Positions 1 to 9,855 of a stretch of 64,000 nt of DNA are shown one piece after another. Origin of the DNA: Amorphophallus konjac (Eukaryota; Streptophyta; Magnoliopsida; Alismatales; Araceae); the NCBI GenBank assembly GCA_022559845.1, contig CM040121.1, positions 509,310,566-509,374,565 on the forward strand. The letters are read 5' to 3'. A program made the translations under genes and the position numbers. The notes beneath the pieces were generated by a model. That model saw only the letters and a program-made list of their open reading frames with translations, had not been told where the DNA came from and searched no databases. Numbering within the stretch: the stretch's first letter is position 1; each line of letters begins with the position of its first letter.

Positions 1-786
1 CTAACGGGTATGCTTGTCATAGCCGAGCCGCTTCTTAGCTGGCTCAAGAAGGGCTTGGTCCCACTTCCCTTCCCATCTATGGACCCTATCCTACCTCTGG
101 TGCTAATCAATTCATTTCATACCACTTTTCGGTCTAGTCACTATGTGGATACATTGGATGACCTTCTTAAAGGGTTAGACCGGCAGTGGACCTTTACGCA
201 CTTGTTGGCTCCAGGCTTCGACCGACCCACAGGTCGTAGTTTCACTCATCCCGCTTTAGGGTCCATCACCTCCGTGTACACCGTGGGTCATGTTACCACG
301 GAGGTTCTTCTACTCCTCCCTATGCTGGCCGAGTTCGACTTCATTCCCCTTTGCCCAAGGGAGGAATCTTACTTTCTACCTATGACTGTCGTTCCATCTC
401 TCACAATGAATGAAGGTGATCATTTACACCTCCAAGATTTCCAAATGTGGGACAGTGATTTGTGGAAGCCTAGTCCGAGGGGTCATACCTTCTTTGATCC
501 CTTCGACCCATTCTCTTGTGGACCCCGTGACCCACCATATTTACTCCACCTTTGCGAGAGAGTCCACCATCATACCCCCACCATCTCATCTCCCTTCATG
601 GATGAAGGAGATCAACAACACCTTCTAGACTTCCACACATGGGATCTTGAGATGAGGGAATCCATATCGAGGGGTCACACATTCTTTGATCCCTTCGATC
701 CCTTTCTTAGTGGGCCCCTTGGTCCACAATCTCCATTCCACTTCTTTAGGGGAGGTCACCATTATACCCTCCCCCATGGACCGGGC
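1..786 (+). CDS. Element B unrecognised-domain ORF, first part (interrupted by A)
   Basis: An open frame from the window edge reads into element A at 787. Landmarks shared with elements C, E and F are EPLLSWL (about 31-51), VDTLDDL (about 145-165), and RSFTHPALGSITSV followed by CT/YT-V-G (about 235-285). Next come acidic 'D/NEGD' blocks and two copies of the FFDPFDPF motif (about 492-512 and 684-704). I do not recognise the domain. Conservation of these blocks among four elements suggests a real protein rather than a chance frame. The region has no RT, protease or integrase motif. After removal of A and one duplication copy, the frame continues at 11776 and stops at 11890-11892. Confidence 0.7.
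782..786. repeat. Target-site duplication of element A, left copy (CGGGC)
   Basis: CGGGC stands just before the TGTAGAC start of A and again just after its TCTACA end at 11771-11775. A 5-bp duplication is normal for Ty3/Gypsy integration. Confidence 0.95.
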
Positions 787-999
787 TGTAGACACGCCAA
801 AATTGACATTACTGAGAGTGCATCTCATTATTACCTTGTAATGCCCCAATTTGACCCGCAAATTAGTTGTGTTTGAGTGGTTTTTCCCACTTTTCTTGGA
901 TTTCTCGCTTTTTTCTCTCTTTTCCTATCTTTCCTTATTTTTCTGGATTTTTCTGGATTTTTCTGGATTTTCTGGGCATTTTTCTCTATTTTCTGGAAT

Positions 1000-1581
1000 T
1001 AACGACTTGATGCAGGGCGTCTTTTAAATAACGACTTTGACAAGGGCGTTTCTACAAAAAATTAACGACTTTGGTGCAGGGCGTCTTTTCTATCAAATTT
1101 CCATTTTTTTGGAATTTTCTGGGAATTTTTTTCGGATTTATTTTGGAAGAAACGCCTTCGAATAAGACGTGTCTTTGAATTAAAAAATAATAAAAAATTC
1201 GGAAAATCAAGTCACGCCTTATACAAGGTCGTGACTTTCACATTGAATATTTTAATAATATTTATTTTAACCCCTTCAAGGAATGATTTGGATGCCTTCC
1301 GGGTGTCAGAAAAATGCGCAAAAATAATCGTTGGAATCAGGGCGACGAGACGCACCTTCACCTAAAAAATGGGAAAATAATATTAATGTTGAAAAAAATA
1401 GTTTTTTTTGAATTTTGAAGTAACGTCTTGACCTAAGGCGTGTTTTAATTTTCAAATAAAATAATATTCTAATTCCAAAATTTGATTTTTTGAAGACACG
1501 CCCTCATCCAAGGCGTGTTTTAAAGAAACGCCCTGTGTACAAGTCGTCAATTTTTAAAGAAACGCCCTTGTTCAAGTCGTG
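1000..1581. repeat. Palindrome-module cluster in element A LTR
   Basis: About nine imperfect short inverted repeats of the type ACG(C/T)CYT...ARG(G/T)CGT are scattered here, for example CACGCCTTATACAAGGTCGTG near 1213 and CACGCCCTCATCCAAGGCGT near 1497. The copy in the 3' LTR is at 10069-10650. Confidence 0.7.
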
Positions 1582-1727
1582 TTTTGCCTTCCGAGTTCTG
1601 AACGAACTCAGCCTTTCCTCAAAGAGTCCCTACTTCGTTTGGGCACCTTCCTCGTTCTTATCTTCCCCTATTGAGGACTCTTGCTGTTCTTATCCTCCTT
1701 CCCTTATTTATCTTCTTTTTTGAAATC

Positions 1728-1735
1728 TATTTAAA
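1728..1735 (+). promoter_or_regulatory. Putative TATA box of element A LTR
   Basis: TATTTAAA is followed by AGGGG and then a pyrimidine-rich leader. The position, near the end of U3, fits a Pol II LTR promoter. The equivalent in the 3' LTR is 10797-10804. Confidence 0.5.
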
Positions 1736-2704
1736 GGGGTGGAGTTGATCCTTTGGTCCGGTTCCGGAAGTTCCCGAGAGGCTTTTTTCTCTTCTTTTCC
1801 CCTTCTTCTGTTTCTTTTTTTTTTTGGTGTTTTCGTTTTGTTCTTTTCTTTCCGCAGTCACCTCAGCCGCTTCTTCTTCTTGCGTTTTTTTTCTTCTTCT
1901 TCTTCTGCCTTTCTCTTTTCTTCTCCTCTTCTGTTCTCTTCCGCCTGTGTGTTTCTTTTTGTTTTGTTTTCTTTGCCTCTGCAGGAACCGAAGGAGGAAG
2001 GGGAAGGGAAGGGCTTTGGCTTAAGGAGGGCTCTCCATTGAAGACCAATCTCAATATTTTTGAAGCAATCTCCCGATTGGAGATTCAAGCCAAGAAGCTT
2101 CATTAAAAATCAGATTTTTATTCACCTCCTCCTTATTCTATTTTATTTGAATAATTCATATTCATGCATCGTTCATTCATCATATTATTGATTTCATCTC
2201 AATCATATTGAGATTTTCCCCACAGTACACACTTGCACTCTTTCCCCATATTTCTATATTTTTTTCATTCATCATATCATTTTTCCCACCCTTCTTGCAT
2301 AGGGGTTTAAGGGCTAACACCCCCACAAGGTGTGTCTTTCATAGATCTTCATGCGCATATCTTCTATTGGAATTTGATACTACACACACATTATTTCTAA
2401 TTCCTATCTTGTTATTTGTGTATGTCTTTTTGCAAGGGTAATCAAATAGAAAGACTCTCTTCGTCGGCCGGCCGATTTGAAGAGAAAAGGAGTACTCACA
2501 ATCACATCATCCCGCATTTGAGGTATTTGCGATCATCTCCCTACGTATTCATATTGTATCTCCTTTTGAGACCCTCGGTCTCTGGCGATCACACTCCACT
2601 ATAGCATCTCATGCTACATATATTTTCATTGCTATTCCATGCATATTTTCATGCTTATTGTTAATTAATTTCATAAGTGTAGATTTTAATCCGAATCTAC
2701 AAAT

Positions 2705-2722
2705 TGGCGATCACGGTGGGAC
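2705..2722 (+). other. Element A primer-binding site
   Basis: TGGCGATCACGGTGGGAC lies 3 bases after the LTR end. It begins TGG, as expected for pairing with a tRNA 3' CCA, but is not the initiator-Met type. It resembles the TGGCGAYC... sites usually assigned to tRNA-Arg in Tat/Ogre-type elements; the exact tRNA is inferred. The same 18 bases occur at 47466-47483 in element H. Confidence 0.75.
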
Positions 2723-2992
2723 CCTTTCTTGTTTTCTTTGATTACCCCTTTCCTATTGGCACCCGCGTGTGCCCTTTCCCATTGGTACCCTCGGTATCCT
2801 TTCCCTTATGCCCCTCGGGCATCCCTCCATTGTGCTTTGCACTCTCCCCTAAGTGATTGTCAATTGAATAGATTTATTTTAAAAATCTCCACTTATTTAA
2901 ATTTTTTTTGATGAGCATGATTCTATTGATTGCCTGCTGTTTGTGAGTATTTCTGTCTTTCTGGCCGCCGAGAGTTTCTGTCATCAGATTAG

Positions 2993-3314
2993 TAACGCCC
3001 CTGTCAGAGGCGTGTTCTTATTTAAAACGCCCTCACCCAGGGCGTGTGTTTTATTGGTAACGCCCTCTTACAGGGCGTGTTTTGTTTGATTATCCCAGCG
3101 CTTGAGAACTGACGCCCAACTCCAAGGGCGCCTTTTCCATTGATAACGCCCTTCCAGAGGGCGTTTGTTATTTGTTTGGCTTCTCGTGATAGTTAACGCC
3201 CTGCCCCAGGGCGTTCCTTTTGCTGGTAGCGCCTCACATCAAGGCGTGTCTTACTTTGTTCACGCCCTGCCCAAGGGCGTCTTATGAGTTGGTAGCGCCC
3301 TGCCCCAGGGCGTC
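2993..3314. repeat. Array of nine short palindromes in element A leader
   Basis: Nine inverted repeats with 6-8 bp arms (AACGCCCT / AGGGCGTT type) and about 5-base loops lie in 322 bases, separated by unrelated spacers. The clearest is AACGCCCTGCCCCAGGGCGT at about 3194. Spacers differ between copies while arms are kept, so the palindrome itself seems to be what is conserved. Confidence 0.8.
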
Positions 3315-3801
3315 TTTTCCTCTGGTTTTCACCGAGCCCTTGTTTATCCCTGTGATTTGCATATTACATCTTGTATATTATATCATCTTGCATTCATTCA
3401 TTCATTTTACATTGGTTTGGGAGACCTCCTCTCTCTACATCTAGGAGCCACACACCCCTTGGTAAAGGAAGGACCCTCCATTGAGCATTCCGTCTCTTTG
3501 GATTGGAAATTCCTAAACCAAGCCTCCATAAGTCCCCGCACCCGTGGATTCCCTCACGGACGCCGGGCAGGTTGTACCCATATTGAAGTCCCGAATTAGT
3601 TGGCCCGTACGTGGTGAGAGAGTGTTCCTAGTTGGCATTGAAGTGAAATCACATTTTGAAACTAGGTTCCTCCTTGTGTGAATCATACTAATTTACATAA
3701 AATTCATTAATTCACCAAGGTTTAAAACACATCAAAGTCACGGTAACCATTCCAACTTGTGTGATTCTTTGCATATTGTTGTGAACTTGGTTTATATTTA
3801 T

Positions 3802-6800
3802 ATGATGGCTTATCTTGATAGAAACATGTTTAATTCAATTCATGAGGATGCACAACCTAGCACTTCTTATAATCCTCAACTCCAACATGTTCATAATTCT
3901 CATCATTCTTTTAGGGGATCCCATCCTCATTCTTATGGTCATGCCCGACCCATGGGCAATGTCCATTCTTATGGTCCCCCTCCTCAAATTTGTGCCGCTA
4001 TTCCAACAAGACCGTCTCCTCCTAATGATGAGAGGGTCTCCCAAATTTTGCATGCATTAGACCATCTCACCCCTCAACAGATCCAGGCCCTTAAGGCTGC
4101 CGTTGAGGGTGCATCTCCTGCATCTCCTCCTCCTCCTATTCCTACACGGGTGGCCCATCACCCATCTCTCTCTTCTATTCATAATTCTAATCGGGTAGCC
4201 CATTGCCCGCCTCCTTCTAATTACACTCCTCGGGTGGTCCGACACCCGCCTCCTTCTATTCCTCCTCCAACACGGCCCCGAGGCCCACTTATTCATTGTA
4301 ATCCGGTCCACCCGGGTTCTTCTACGGGTTATCCCGTTAACTCCCCTCTATGGCCTTCTTACACGGCCCCTCCTTCAATGCCCTGCCAACCCTCGGTTGC
4401 TCCTATTACTCCCCTCCAGCAGGATATCATTGATAGAATTGCTTCCATGGAGGAACAACTAAAGAAGGTCACGGCTCCTCCTACTCCGGTTAATCCTCTC
4501 CACGCGGTTTTGAATGATATTACAAGAATGGAGAGAGAATGGAAGGATAGGATGGACAATTTTGGCGCTGATATTTCAAATGAGAAAGAACCGGCAGTTG
4601 AAGAGTCTGAACCGGTGTACGATGATGAAGCTGTGCGGGCACCCCTTCCAAGTTTCCTCAATTTCCCGCTCCCCCCAATTTCGTTTGATGAACCCCCTGC
4701 TCAGGATGAAGCCATCATCCCTGATCCAACCCCTATTCCCGAGACTTCTTGGTGCTACGACGATGGGTCGATACTCCAATCACCCATGCCGGCACATCTT
4801 GAATCTCACACCACTCCTAATACCGCTCGCCCCGCTCGGCGCTTCCTCCGCAACAAGCCTCCACCATTTGCCAAACCACCACCAATTACACCTCCCCCCA
4901 TTTTGCCATTAGCCTCCACCTCGCCTTCCACTTCCCCAATTTCCCCACCATTACCCTCCATTTTACCATTAACCCCAACACCCATTTTGTCTATTCCTCC
5001 ACCACTTAACCATACGCCTTTACCCATGGCTAGTCCTGAGCAGGATCCACCACTTTTTACACTCGAGCCAACCCCGACTGCTTCCGAGCAAAGGGAGAAG
5101 CCCGACGTGTTTGAACCTCCGCCTCCACTTATTCATTTGCCAACACCTCCCATTATACCTCCACCATCTACGGAGCCTTCCGCCTTCGCCTCACCTCCCT
5201 TTACTACTCGGAAGGAGCGTGCTTCTAAAGCTACTTGCGCCGAGGACAATCAAGAGCCGGGCAAGAGGACTTTGGTCATGAAGATTCAAGAATTTGTTTA
5301 CCGGATGCCAATCCGGGTTATTGTACCATGCACAGTTGAAGAAGCCAAGTCGCCACCATTGCTCAGCAGCTGCCAAGAGTTAGTGCTGATTAAGGGCCAG
5401 GCAGGGCACCCCTTGTTCAGACCCCCAAATCCCGAATTCATTATTCCTTACAGGGGGCGAATGCCCATTTTATTCAACATTCCATGTTCATCACTATCAA
5501 TGGGCAACTCAATGCTTCCCGTTCCTACTTTACAACTCCTTCACGTTTTTTATCTTCACCTTCAAAGGGGGTTGTCATTTATTGAAGCTTATTTTGTTGG
5601 GCCAATTGGTCGTTCATGTTCACTGCCGTGGAGGGGCAGTTTCCTTGGTGTTAAGGGGCCGTCCCCTATTTGCTCCACCTTCTACTCATCCATCTCTATC
5701 ATCTTTTCTTCATGGGCCACTCCAAGGGAAAAGAGGAGGATCTCGCCCTCTCACCCTTCACATTCTTCATCTTCTTTGGATTTCATGCATCTATCATTCA
5801 TTCATTCATTCCATTCATTGCACTCATTACATCCATCATTTTGCATACATTTGCATCTCCTGATTCCCGGGTTTCCAAACCCGTATATCCCCCGTCTTCC
5901 GGCACCGCCGGACATTCCGCAATTCTCATCTTGTCCATCTTCATCCACTTTAATAGGGCATCGCGTCCCTTTCCCCTATATTCCTCCAGAACCTCCGGAT
6001 TTTACATTTGATTTTCTCCACCTTTTGCTAGGGCATCGTGCCCCTTTCCCCTTTACTCCTCCGGAATCTCCGGATTTTCCTCCAAATTCTCCTTCATTTC
6101 TCTCACCTTTTCTCAGGCATCGCGCCCCTCTCCACTCTATTCTTCCGGAACCTCCGGACTCTCCCCTCGGGCACGCTGCCCCTTTCCACTCTCTTTCTCC
6201 GGAATCCCCGGACTTCTTCCCCGGGCACGACGCCCCTTTCCACCTTGTTCTTCCAGATTCTTCATATCTTTCCCTTGGGCATCGCGCCCCTTTTCCTCTG
6301 ATTCCTCCGGAACCTCCGGACTTCTTCCCCGGGCACGACGCCCTTTTCCACCTTTTTCCTATTGATTGTATTCCTCCGGAACCTCCGGATTCTTATTCCC
6401 TTCCTGATTCTATTCCTCCAGAACCCCCGGATTTTTCTCACGATTCTCCTTCATTCCTCTCCCTTTCCCTCGGGCACGCCGCCCCTTTTCATCTTCTCCC
6501 TCCTGATTTCACTCCGCCGGAACCTCCGGATCTTCCACTCTTCCCCGAGCACGACGCTCTTTTCTACTTGCTTCCCCCGGAGCCTCCGGACCCTCCATCT
6601 TTTTTCCGATTCATCTTTCTGCTCCTCCGTAACATCACCTCATTCATTTTCTTATTCCTTTTCTGTCATCTATTTCCATATTTCTTCCCAGGGCATCGCG
6701 TCCCTTCTTTTGTCATCCCTCTGGAACCTCCGGATGGGTCTTCCCATGATTCTCCATCACCTCCGGAACCTCCGGATCCGCCTCCCTCCATTCACCAATT

Positions 6801-6918
6801 TCTTCTTCTGATTCCTCCGGATTCTGGGTCCAACCCAACGTCTTCCGCATCCACTTCTCTGGGCATTCGCCCTTTCTCCCATTGTTTTCGAGGTTTTAGT
6901 CCTCACTCCACCTCCTAA
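3802..6918 (+). CDS. Element A long proline-rich ORF with gag-like N-terminus
   Basis: The frame is open from 3757, but the ATGATGGCTTATC at 3802 is the likelier start, since element H gag begins similarly (MAEY...). The first ~300 residues resemble the N-terminal part of H gag: an LTPQQIQALK stretch (H has LSPEQLQAL), a proline-rich stretch and a short coiled-coil-like MEREWKDRMDNF. The H gag core after this point (YNGTSNP ... FRRSLDGP) is absent. The rest is Pro/Ser/Phe-rich, with an 18-residue degenerate repeat of GHRAPFPL...PPEPPDF type (genomic 5950-6860). No enzyme motif is seen. Over 1030 codons without a stop could partly reflect the pyrimidine-rich composition, so only the N-terminal gag-like third is confidently protein-coding. 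Confidence 0.6.
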   Translation: MMAYLDRNMFNSIHEDAQPSTSYNPQLQHVHNSHHSFRGSHPHSYGHARPMGNVHSYGPPPQICAAIPTRPSPPNDERVSQILHALDHLTPQQIQALKAAVEGASPASPPPPIPTRVAHHPSLSSIHNSNRVAHCPPPSNYTPRVVRHPPPSIPPPTRPRGPLIHCNPVHPGSSTGYPVNSPLWPSYTAPPSMPCQPSVAPITPLQQDIIDRIASMEEQLKKVTAPPTPVNPLHAVLNDITRMEREWKDRMDNFGADISNEKEPAVEESEPVYDDEAVRAPLPSFLNFPLPPISFDEPPAQDEAIIPDPTPIPETSWCYDDGSILQSPMPAHLESHTTPNTARPARRFLRNKPPPFAKPPPITPPPILPLASTSPSTSPISPPLPSILPLTPTPILSIPPPLNHTPLPMASPEQDPPLFTLEPTPTASEQREKPDVFEPPPPLIHLPTPPIIPPPSTEPSAFASPPFTTRKERASKATCAEDNQEPGKRTLVMKIQEFVYRMPIRVIVPCTVEEAKSPPLLSSCQELVLIKGQAGHPLFRPPNPEFIIPYRGRMPILFNIPCSSLSMGNSMLPVPTLQLLHVFYLHLQRGLSFIEAYFVGPIGRSCSLPWRGSFLGVKGPSPICSTFYSSISIIFSSWATPREKRRISPSHPSHSSSSLDFMHLSFIHSFHSLHSLHPSFCIHLHLLIPGFPNPYIPRLPAPPDIPQFSSCPSSSTLIGHRVPFPYIPPEPPDFTFDFLHLLLGHRAPFPFTPPESPDFPPNSPSFLSPFLRHRAPLHSILPEPPDSPLGHAAPFHSLSPESPDFFPGHDAPFHLVLPDSSYLSLGHRAPFPLIPPEPPDFFPGHDALFHLFPIDCIPPEPPDSYSLPDSIPPEPPDFSHDSPSFLSLSLGHAAPFHLLPPDFTPPEPPDLPLFPEHDALFYLLPPEPPDPPSFFRFIFLLLRNITSFIFLFLFCHLFPYFFPGHRVPSFVIPLEPPDGSSHDSPSPPEPPDPPPSIHQFLLLIPPDSGSNPTSSASTSLGIRPFSHCFRGFSPHSTS
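5950..6860 (+). repeat. Degenerate 54-bp minisatellite inside element A ORF
   Basis: About ten copies of a GGGCATCGCGCCC box alternate with a TCCGGAACCTCCGGA box. In the cleanest part the GGGC box starts at about 6167, 6221, 6275 and 6329, exactly 54 bp apart, which keeps the reading frame (18 codons). Both boxes are inverted repeats (GGGC...GCCC; TCCGGA...TCCGGA). Confidence 0.8.
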
Positions 6919-9855
6919 TTTTCCGCTTCTTCTGTAGACTGTTCCTTGTGATCAGGGTCTCCGCGCCTTAATGAGGGAGTTCTAGCCCTCGCCTCTTTTC
7001 CTTTTCTTTTCCTTATTCGTCTGAGTCTGGTCTGGGCACCACTCCTTCTTGTTAAGCCACTTTCAATCCTTTGCTTCCAATCCTTTTTTCTGCTAAAAAG
7101 GACAAATCCCACGATGATCACCTCCAGCAACAGCTGCTTCAAACAAAGATTGCAAGGTAATATTTGGCGTAAGTAAGCATTTTTATGACATTATCCCCTC
7201 ATTACTTCACGCGTGATTTTCAAAATAAAGTGCTTCTTAACAAAATTGAGAGTGACGTTTTCAAATCATTATCTTAAAACTTTTGAATTTTCATTTCAAA
7301 AAGAGTCTTTAGACTTGCTTTTGCAGCATCTATGGTTAATAAGAACCCCGTATTGGGAATTCAGCATTCTCTCCCTGCTTGTTAAGAGCAACCTTCAGCT
7401 GGGCACCGCACACACTTCACGGCGTCCTTAGCCGGCTCCTTTGATAAAACACCGTTGCTACCTTGGCCATGCCATGAGTTCCTGAAAGTCTTTTTCTCTT
7501 CTTTACTCGGCCGAATGCAGGTGCAAGAGTTTGACGGAGGAGATGACCAACTTTGGTAAAACCCAATACGAGAGGAGTCTCAAACAGGGGCAGTCTTGAC
7601 CCGAAGAAAATATGAACTTCATGATATACATATCTCGCCAGAAAGGGCAATTAAGAATCAAGTCAAACTTTCGATAATTTAATTATGAATTATGGCATGT
7701 CAAGAGTGGCAAAGTCCCCGCAGGGAAAACCCTGGTCGTATGCATGTCAAGGGTCTAAAAATCAAAGGCATAAAGCCCCAGCGCAACAGACTACCTCTTT
7801 GAGGGTTAAAACCTTGGAAGGAATTCAAATCTTGATGTCTCACATCCTGCTTTAAGCTTGTCCCCAATTGTTCTTCCCTTCTTCCTCCAAGACCGAATGT
7901 TTCTCGGGTATGGCCTTGGTAGGGGCACCGTTGATCAGAGGTAGTTGGTCATAAGACGCCGCTTTCAATGCACGCCCGGCTTTGGGTAATTTTTGGCAAA
8001 AGGGGAAGGAACAAGGACCCCTAGTCAGTGGTTCAATAAACACCCTTTGATGCTGCATTTGCGATGTCTAAGCCAAAATCCATAAAAAATCGAATATCTT
8101 TCCAAAAGTACACAAAAAATTTGCATATCACAAAATTCATAAACATTTGAAAACTTCTTGAAAACTCATAAAAATTTGCATATTACAAAAATTCATAAAC
8201 ATTTGAAAATTTTGAAAACTCATAAAAATTTGCATATTATAAAATTCATAAACATTTGAAAATTTTGAAAACTCATAAAAATTTGCATATTATAAAATTC
8301 AAAAACATTTGAAAATTTTGAAAACTCATAAAAATTTGCATATTTCAAAATCTCCAAAAAAATTGCATTGTATTATCTGATGGTGTTTTGCAGGAACAGT
8401 TTTTGCAAGGGCCAAGAGCACGGGATGAGTCCTATCTCCAATCATTACTATCAAGCCATTGATTCTTCCCGATATTATCATGCCACCCTGGGCATTTTTT
8501 GATTACTCATCTCCAGATCTTTCAATCAAATTCTATTGATTATTCTCCTGATTATCATTCTGATTATATCATTCTGAGATCATTCAATCAACTCCTGCTG
8601 ATTTTACCTGATCATGATTTGTCGCTGGGCATTTTGATTGTATCATTCTGATTATTCATCTCTAAATCATTCAGTCAACTCCTGCTAATTTTTCCTGATC
8701 ATTTGCCGCTGGGCATTTTCTCGATTCCTCAATCATCCAACTCCAAATTTTGATTGCCAGACTGTCATCCTCATAACATAACAACAAACAATGATATTTT
8801 GCAAATGATGCTTTACAATGATTATTCATGTTATTCATGTTGTGCACACTTGGATGCTATGCTTAAATGCCTTATTCATTGTTTGTTATTATTATATCTT
8901 GGCTAATGAATTTTGAGCACAGGATAAGAAGCTCTTGGTCCCGCCGACTGGGCATCATCCAAGTCCCACGGTGTTTTGCACTTCATTGTCTCAGTCCCAC
9001 CATGCTGATTGTTATCACCATCTCCCTGTATGCATTCTACTATATGTTATTACGCTACTATATTATATCAAGGACCTTGTGGCTTTGATAAATCTGGAAT
9101 TTGAGTTCCCCTTCATCAAAAACGATGACGATTCCAGAGGCGTCTTAGTCATACGGATAGGCCGTTGAGCCATCCAAGACTGGGGACGATGGTTCCCTTT
9201 TGCGAGTTGGTACGTGGATAAACGGGCTTCGGCTTAGTATCGGCTCGCAGAATAGGTTTCTTGACTCAGTCTTGGCAGTTTAACAATATTATCCTTGATT
9301 ATATTATATTTTCGCTTGATTTAATTTTCCCTTTCAACCCAGCATGCATTCATGTAGGAATTTGAAATAATTGTGAAAAATCATTCTGATGGGCTGACTT
9401 TGAGGGTTGAATTGATCTTAATCTCCCGTGATATGAGATATTCCATGCCGAATTGTGTCTTCAGTTCGTTTTGTCGCTGTTTTGGGTCATTTTCTCGAAA
9501 GCTCCTTGTTTGGATTTCTATCATCTTATTTCAACACTTTCCCCTGATCCACCTTGGCTGCAGCACGTACACTGGCTGGTAACCGCTCCCCAATGGTGAA
9601 ACTTACAGGTTTGTGACCTGAGGTACTTCCACCGCGTTGGAAGTTGATCATTTTTATCTCCTTCGTGCACCGCGTGCACACTCCCCCTTTTTTCCAAACA
9701 TCGTTGATTTCCGTGAATTTCCCGAGATTGCTTCATCTCGAGCTTTTGATTGCGATTCTCATCAAGTGATGTTGATTGCGTGTCTCATCACACCTTGGCA
9801 TCTACTTTTCAGTTTGCTTTGCTCCCTTGCAAAGCAGACGCCAAGGCGGGGCAGC
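6919..9855 (+). other. Element A 3' internal region without recognisable genes
   Basis: Nearly 3 kb between the ORF and the 3' LTR. It holds an AT-rich 53-bp tandem repeat (8123-8345) and a dispersed repeat containing GCTGGGCATTTT and TCAATCAACTCCTGCTGATT (about 8440-8770). No long open frame and no RT or integrase motif is visible on either strand. It could be a decayed pol remnant or a stretch never coding in this family. A G-rich stretch (AAGGCGGGGCAGC) just before 9856 is the likely polypurine tract, though it is imperfect. Confidence 0.6.
8123..8345. repeat. AT-rich 53-bp tandem repeat
   Basis: Four copies, the later ones exactly 53 bp, each containing AAATTCATAAACATTTGAAA followed by ACTCATAAAAATTTGCATAT. 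Copies differ at a few positions and by 1-2 base indels in the first two. Confidence 0.85.

Larger units (their letters stand above)
787..2701 (+). repeat. Element A 5' LTR
   Basis: It matches 9856-11770 over its full length. By eye I find three differences: 907 G/A, 1109 T/C and 1706 A/G, all transitions. U3 holds ACGCC-type palindrome modules (1000-1581), then TATTTAAA at 1728-1735, then a CT-rich stretch (1775-1980) typical of the transcribed leader. Confidence 0.95.

Noticed and set aside
1739..2106. Overlapping Phe/Ser/Leu-rich ORFs in the element A LTR.
   Set aside because: These are translations of the CT-rich leader downstream of the TATA box.
5440..5860. Possible separate gene in element A between the gag-like part and the minisatellite.
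   Set aside because: It is in the same open frame, has no start-context or domain evidence, and consists of low-complexity residues.
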